Shown: positions 42,214 to 45,344 of the stretch, one piece after another
Position numbering within the stretch: the first letter of the stretch is position 1
Layout: every line of letters starts with the position of its first letter
NCBI RefSeq assembly: GCF_002101775.1
Contig: NZ_LQPI01000054.1
Span: forward strand, 1-45,344
Length of the DNA: 45,344 bases
DNA from: Mycolicibacter nonchromogenicus
GTDB lineage: Bacteria > Actinomycetota > Actinomycetes > Mycobacteriales > Mycobacteriaceae
Reading direction: 5' to 3'
The notes under the pieces: model-generated
Told to the model about the DNA's origin: nothing
Databases searched by the model: none
Seen by the model: only the letters and a program-made list of their open reading frames with translations
Translations under genes and position numbers: made by a program

Positions 42214-44220
42214 ATGTCTGGTCAGCGCAACAGCAAACAACAGCGCCACGTCATCCGACTGACCGGGCTGGGCAGCGCAGCAGGGGCGGTCCTGGCATTC
42301 GGCCTGGGACCGGTGGGCAGCGCACCGGCCCAAGCCGATCCGTTCGACTGGATCGTCGACCTGTTCGATCCGGCCAGCTGGTTATGGCTGAACGTCGAGA
42401 ACCCCACCGACCTCGGCCCGACGGATCTCGGGCTCTCGCCGGCCGCCGCCGACCCCGATCCCACCCTGGCCGAACTGTTCGACACCTGGATCTACACCCC
42501 GATCCACGACGCCGGCCAGGACTGGCTGGCCACCCCGTCCGGCATCGCGATCAGCACCCGGATCAATGACAGCTTCGGCAACGGCCAACTGCTGATCGGC
42601 AACGGCGCCGACGGCATCGACGGCGGCACCAACGAACAGGCCATGGGCGGCAACGGCGGACTGTGGTTCGGCGACGGCGGCGACGGCGGCACCGCTGCCG
42701 GCGGCTGGGGCGGAAACGGCGGTAACGCCGGACTCTTCGGCGACGGCGGCGACGGCGGCGACGGGGGCATTGGGAACAGCGGCGGCGACGGGGGTGCCGG
42801 CGGCGCCTTCCTGGGTAATGGCGGTGACGGTGGGGACGGTGGTCTCGGCGGGCCAGGCGGCAACGGCGGCGACGCCGTGACTTGGTTGTTCGGCAATGGC
42901 GGAGCAGGCGGCGGCGGCGGCGACGCCTGGACCTACGGAGACGGCCCCGCGGGCTACCACGGCCCGATGGGCGGTAACGGTGGCAACAGCACCGCGTTGA
43001 TCGGCGATGGTGGAGTCGGCGGTCGCGGCGGGAACGGTGGCGACGGCTGGGCCGGCGAAGGCACCGGCGATGGCGGCGAAGGCGGAGAAGGCGGCCGCGG
43101 CGGGTACGGCGGCAATTCGGTGTTCGGCGTGGCAGGGCGCGGTGGCGACGGCGGCGACGGCGGCAACGGCGGTGCCGGCGGCCCCACCTCCGGGGACGGC
43201 GGCACCGGCGGCCGCGGCGGCGACGGCGGTCCGATGGGGTCCGGTCTGCCGTCCTCCAGAGCCGGGGCGGGCGGGCGCGGCGGCAACGGCGGCGACGGTA
43301 ACGGAGCCGGCCACACCGCCGGTCGCGGCGGGTCCGGCGGCCAGGGTGGCTGGGGCTCCTCCTTCAACGCAGGAACCCTCGGCGGCACGGGCGGCGACGG
43401 CGGTGCCGGCGGGAACGGCATCAACGGTGCCAGCGGCAACGCCGGCGGCAGCGGTGGGACCGGCGGCGAAGGAACCCTCGGCGGGGGCGCGGGCGGCAAC
43501 GGCGGCGCCGGAGGCTCCGACGGCGGCGGTATCGGCGGTGCCGGCGGTATCGGCGCACCCGCCGGTGCCGATTCCCGCATGGGGGCGGGCGGTGGTGGCG
43601 GCGGCGGTGTCGGCCACCTCGGCGGGACCGGCGGTGCCGGCGGTAACGGCGGCGCAACCGGTACCGCTACCGGTACCGGCACCGGCGGACGCGGAGGCAC
43701 CGGTGGCACCGGCGGAACCGGTGTGGGCATCGGAAGCACCGGCGGCGACGGCGGCAATGGCGGCGCCGGCGGTGACGGACTGGAACAGGCGATAGGCGGA
43801 ACCGGCGGCGACGGCGGCGACGGTGGGACTGGCGTGGACGGCGGAATAGGCGGCAAAGGCGGTAACGGCGGCCGGGGCGGCGACGCATTCGACGACACCT
43901 CGGGGAACTACATGGTCGGGGGTATCGGCGGTAACGGCGGCGACGGCGGAACCAGCCCCGCCGGCGGCACCGGCAGCCCGGGCGGCGACGGAGGCGCCGG
44001 GGGCTACGCCCACGCGACCTACAGCAGCTCCTCCCAGCTTGGCCAGGGCGGCATCGGAGGCAACGGCGGGAACGGCGGATCTCCCGGTCCCAACGGCGAC
44101 GGCAGCGGCGGGGTCGGCGGCAAGGGAGCGGACACCACGGGCAGCTATGCGTACAGCGGCGGCGACGGCGGCGACGGCGGTCTCGACGGCACACCCGGCA
44201 CATCCGGGGCACCCGGATGA
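42214..44220 (+). CDS. Sec-signal PGRS-repeat protein B (PE-less)
   Basis: 668 aa from ATG 42214, with GAAGGAG 5 nt upstream; GTG 42211 is directly adjacent and an open frame reaches 42163. Signal peptide as in protein A, with APAQA ending at residue 41. The N-terminal module is shorter than in A: the segment equivalent to DLADWSGWLSRLG is missing between the NPTDL motif and the SPAAADPD motif. Junction [14 protein letters not shown]. The long PGRS array ends [11 protein letters not shown], nearly the same as A. 47 nt after gene A, so probably one operon. No Cys. Function unknown; export by Sec is predicted. Confidence 0.88.
   Translation: MSGQRNSKQQRHVIRLTGLGSAAGAVLAFGLGPVGSAPAQADPFDWIVDLFDPASWLWLNVENPTDLGPTDLGLSPAAADPDPTLAELFDTWIYTPIHDAGQDWLATPSGIAISTRINDSFGNGQLLIGNGADGIDGGTNEQAMGGNGGLWFGDGGDGGTAAGGWGGNGGNAGLFGDGGDGGDGGIGNSGGDGGAGGAFLGNGGDGGDGGLGGPGGNGGDAVTWLFGNGGAGGGGGDAWTYGDGPAGYHGPMGGNGGNSTALIGDGGVGGRGGNGGDGWAGEGTGDGGEGGEGGRGGYGGNSVFGVAGRGGDGGDGGNGGAGGPTSGDGGTGGRGGDGGPMGSGLPSSRAGAGGRGGNGGDGNGAGHTAGRGGSGGQGGWGSSFNAGTLGGTGGDGGAGGNGINGASGNAGGSGGTGGEGTLGGGAGGNGGAGGSDGGGIGGAGGIGAPAGADSRMGAGGGGGGGVGHLGGTGGAGGNGGATGTATGTGTGGRGGTGGTGGTGVGIGSTGGDGGNGGAGGDGLEQAIGGTGGDGGDGGTGVDGGIGGKGGNGGRGGDAFDDTSGNYMVGGIGGNGGDGGTSPAGGTGSPGGDGGAGGYAHATYSSSSQLGQGGIGGNGGNGGSPGPNGDGSGGVGGKGADTTGSYAYSGGDGGDGGLDGTPGTSGAPG
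42650..44205 (+). repeat. PGRS array of protein B
   Basis: Same codon-level GGC/GGN pattern as in protein A, with a GTATGTGTGG segment (about 43660-43690) built from a short ACCGGTACCG-type DNA repeat that is absent from A. Confidence 0.85.
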
Positions 44221-44277
44221 CGCACTGACATGAACCGCCCAATCCGACAACAACTTCCCCATCTCGAAGGAGCAATC

Positions 44278-45344
44278 ATGTCCGGTCGACGCAACAGCAA
44301 ACAACACCGCGGCATCCGGCTGACCGGGCTGGGTAGCGCAGCCGGCGCGGTCCTGGCATTCGGCCTGGGACCGGTAGGCAGCGCACCGGCCCAAGCCGAT
44401 CCGTTCGACTGGATCGTCGACCTGTTCGATCCGGCCAGCTGGTCATGGCTGAACGTCGAGAACACCACTGACCTCGACCTCGCCGACTGGACCAGTTGGC
44501 TGTCCCGACTCGGCGATCCGACGGACCTCGCGCTCTCGCCGGCTGCCGCCGACCCCAACCCCACCCTGGCCGAATTATTCGACACCTGGATCTACACCCC
44601 GATCCACGACGCCGGCCAGGACGTGCTGGCCACCACAACCGGCATCGCGATCAGCACCTGGATCAACGACACCTTCGGCAACGGCCAGCTTCTGATCGGC
44701 AACGGCGCCGACGGCATCGACGGCGGCACCAACGAACAGGCCATGGGCGGCAACGGCGGACTGTGGTTCGGCGACGGCGGCGACGGCGGCACCGATCTCG
44801 ACGGCAACGGCGGCAACGGCGGGAGCGCCGGGTACTTCGGCGACGGCGGAACCGGAGGTGTCGCGTGGGACAGCCATGTCGGTGGTAACGGTGGGGACGG
44901 CGGCATCTTCATGGGCAACGGCGGTACCGGCGGAATCGGCGGCAGCTCCTGGTTGGGACATGGCGGAAGCGGAGGGAACGCGTCCAGCTGGTTGTTCGGC
45001 AACGGCGGGGCCGGCGGGGCTGGCGGAGCCGGCGCGGACGGTGGGGGCGACGGCGGCTGGGGCGGCCATGGCGGCAGCACGACTGCGATCTTCGGTGACG
45101 GCGGCATCGGTGGCGCCGGCGGGAAAGGCGGCGCAGGTGCCAATGGTTATGCCGGGGACGACGGCTTATGGGGCGGATGGGGTGGAAACGGCGGGGCCGG
45201 CGGCGCGTCGTTGTTCGGTGTCGCCGGCGCCTCAGGCAACGGCGGGGCCGGCGGTCGAGGGGGCAACGGCGGCGATGCCAGCGGCGCGGGGTTCGCAGGC
45301 CGCGGCGGCGAAGGCGGTAGAGGCGGCGACGGCCAGGTCGGCTC
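44278..45344 (+). CDS. Sec-signal PGRS-repeat protein C (partial at window edge)
   Basis: At least 355 codons from ATG 44278, still open at the last base. Signal peptide MSGRRNSKQH through APAQA (residue 40), the [12 protein letters not shown] module, [16 protein letters not shown] and the junction [14 protein letters not shown] are conserved. The variable part of the module has the DLADWTSWLSRLG block of A followed by the [12 protein letters not shown] block of B. The PGRS part begins near residue 158 and is more Ser/Trp-rich (SSWLGHGGSGG) than in A or B. GAAGGAG Shine-Dalgarno, identical to that of B. 57 nt after gene B. The C-terminus lies outside the window. Confidence 0.85.
   Translation, partial: MSGRRNSKQHRGIRLTGLGSAAGAVLAFGLGPVGSAPAQADPFDWIVDLFDPASWSWLNVENTTDLDLADWTSWLSRLGDPTDLALSPAAADPNPTLAELFDTWIYTPIHDAGQDVLATTTGIAISTWINDTFGNGQLLIGNGADGIDGGTNEQAMGGNGGLWFGDGGDGGTDLDGNGGNGGSAGYFGDGGTGGVAWDSHVGGNGGDGGIFMGNGGTGGIGGSSWLGHGGSGGNASSWLFGNGGAGGAGGAGADGGGDGGWGGHGGSTTAIFGDGGIGGAGGKGGAGANGYAGDDGLWGGWGGNGGAGGASLFGVAGASGNGGAGGRGGNGGDASGAGFAGRGGEGGRGGDGQVG
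44750..45344 (+). repeat. PGRS array of protein C (incomplete)
   Basis: GGxGGx coding repeats continue to the right edge of the window. Confidence 0.85.

Noticed and set aside
42382..44394. 670-codon minus-strand open frame across PGRS gene B
   Set aside because: Same artefact of the GGC repeat; it even crosses the gap between genes B and C.
40610..45344. CRISPR or other non-coding tandem repeat
   Set aside because: Repeats are 3-9 nt codon-level units in frame with translation, not spaced direct repeats with unique spacers.

Overview
The window is a high-GC actinobacterial chromosome segment, almost certainly from a mycobacterium. Protein content, gene order and strand follow the M. tuberculosis H37Rv block Rv2169c to Rv2208 almost gene for gene, as recalled from memory and without a database search. 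The start codons (GTG-rich), the 4-nt start/stop overlaps and the many leaderless-type promoters are also mycobacterial. Glycine-rich PGRS arrays at the right end point to a non-tuberculous species of a PGRS-bearing lineage (a Mycolicibacter/M. terrae-type organism is my guess).

Layout. (1) 1-9.1 kb: a DUF3040 membrane protein, a GNAT acetyltransferase, lipoprotein LppM, a flavin-independent MTHFR-like protein, polyprenyl synthase IdsA2, mannosyltransferase MptA, the divergent DNA-binding protein/kinase pair Rv2175c-PknL, and class II DAHP synthase AroG. (2) 9.2-20.6 kb: RNase AS with its membrane partner, a second GT-C mannosyltransferase, a PlsC-type acyltransferase, a four-gene unit of two START/SRPBCC proteins, an ArsA-like ATPase and a small CxxC protein, FadD15, PimB', a metalloprotease-like protein and the cell-wall hydrolase RipC. 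MptA, Rv2181, PimB' and IdsA2 serve phosphatidylinositol mannoside, lipomannan and lipoarabinomannan assembly. (3) 20.8-32.2 kb: a CxxC mini-protein, a DEDDh exonuclease/GIY-YIG fusion, TrpD, then the cytochrome bcc-aa3 supercomplex genes ctaE-qcrC-qcrA-qcrB and, on the opposite strand, ctaC-ctaF-mmpS3-Rv2197c. A PdxH-like gene, not in the H37Rv order as I recall it, sits between them. (4) 32.4-39.7 kb: AsnB, adenosine kinase, an ErpA-type Fe-S carrier, glycerate kinase, a DUF3043 protein, CobT and CobS.

(5) 39.7-45.3 kb is the accessory part. A small acidic-tailed ORF behind an AT-rich promoter and a perfect 22-bp palindrome lead into at least three tandem paralogues, the last cut by the window edge. 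Each carries a Sec-type signal peptide and a roughly 100-residue N-terminal module, then a long PGRS (GGxGGx) array. They are PGRS proteins without a PE domain. They keep a version of the [11 protein letters not shown] junction seen in PE_PGRS proteins but have replaced the type VII secretion module. This is the best candidate for an under-described system in the window.

Other observations: back-to-back leaderless promoter pairs (Rv2175c/pknL and Rv2205c/Rv2206); a 22-nt terminator arm repeated at two convergent gene junctions; a 51-bp tandem duplication of the 3' end of the RNase AS gene; long 3' antisense overlaps; and two genes whose conserved or hydrophobic N-terminus has no canonical start codon.
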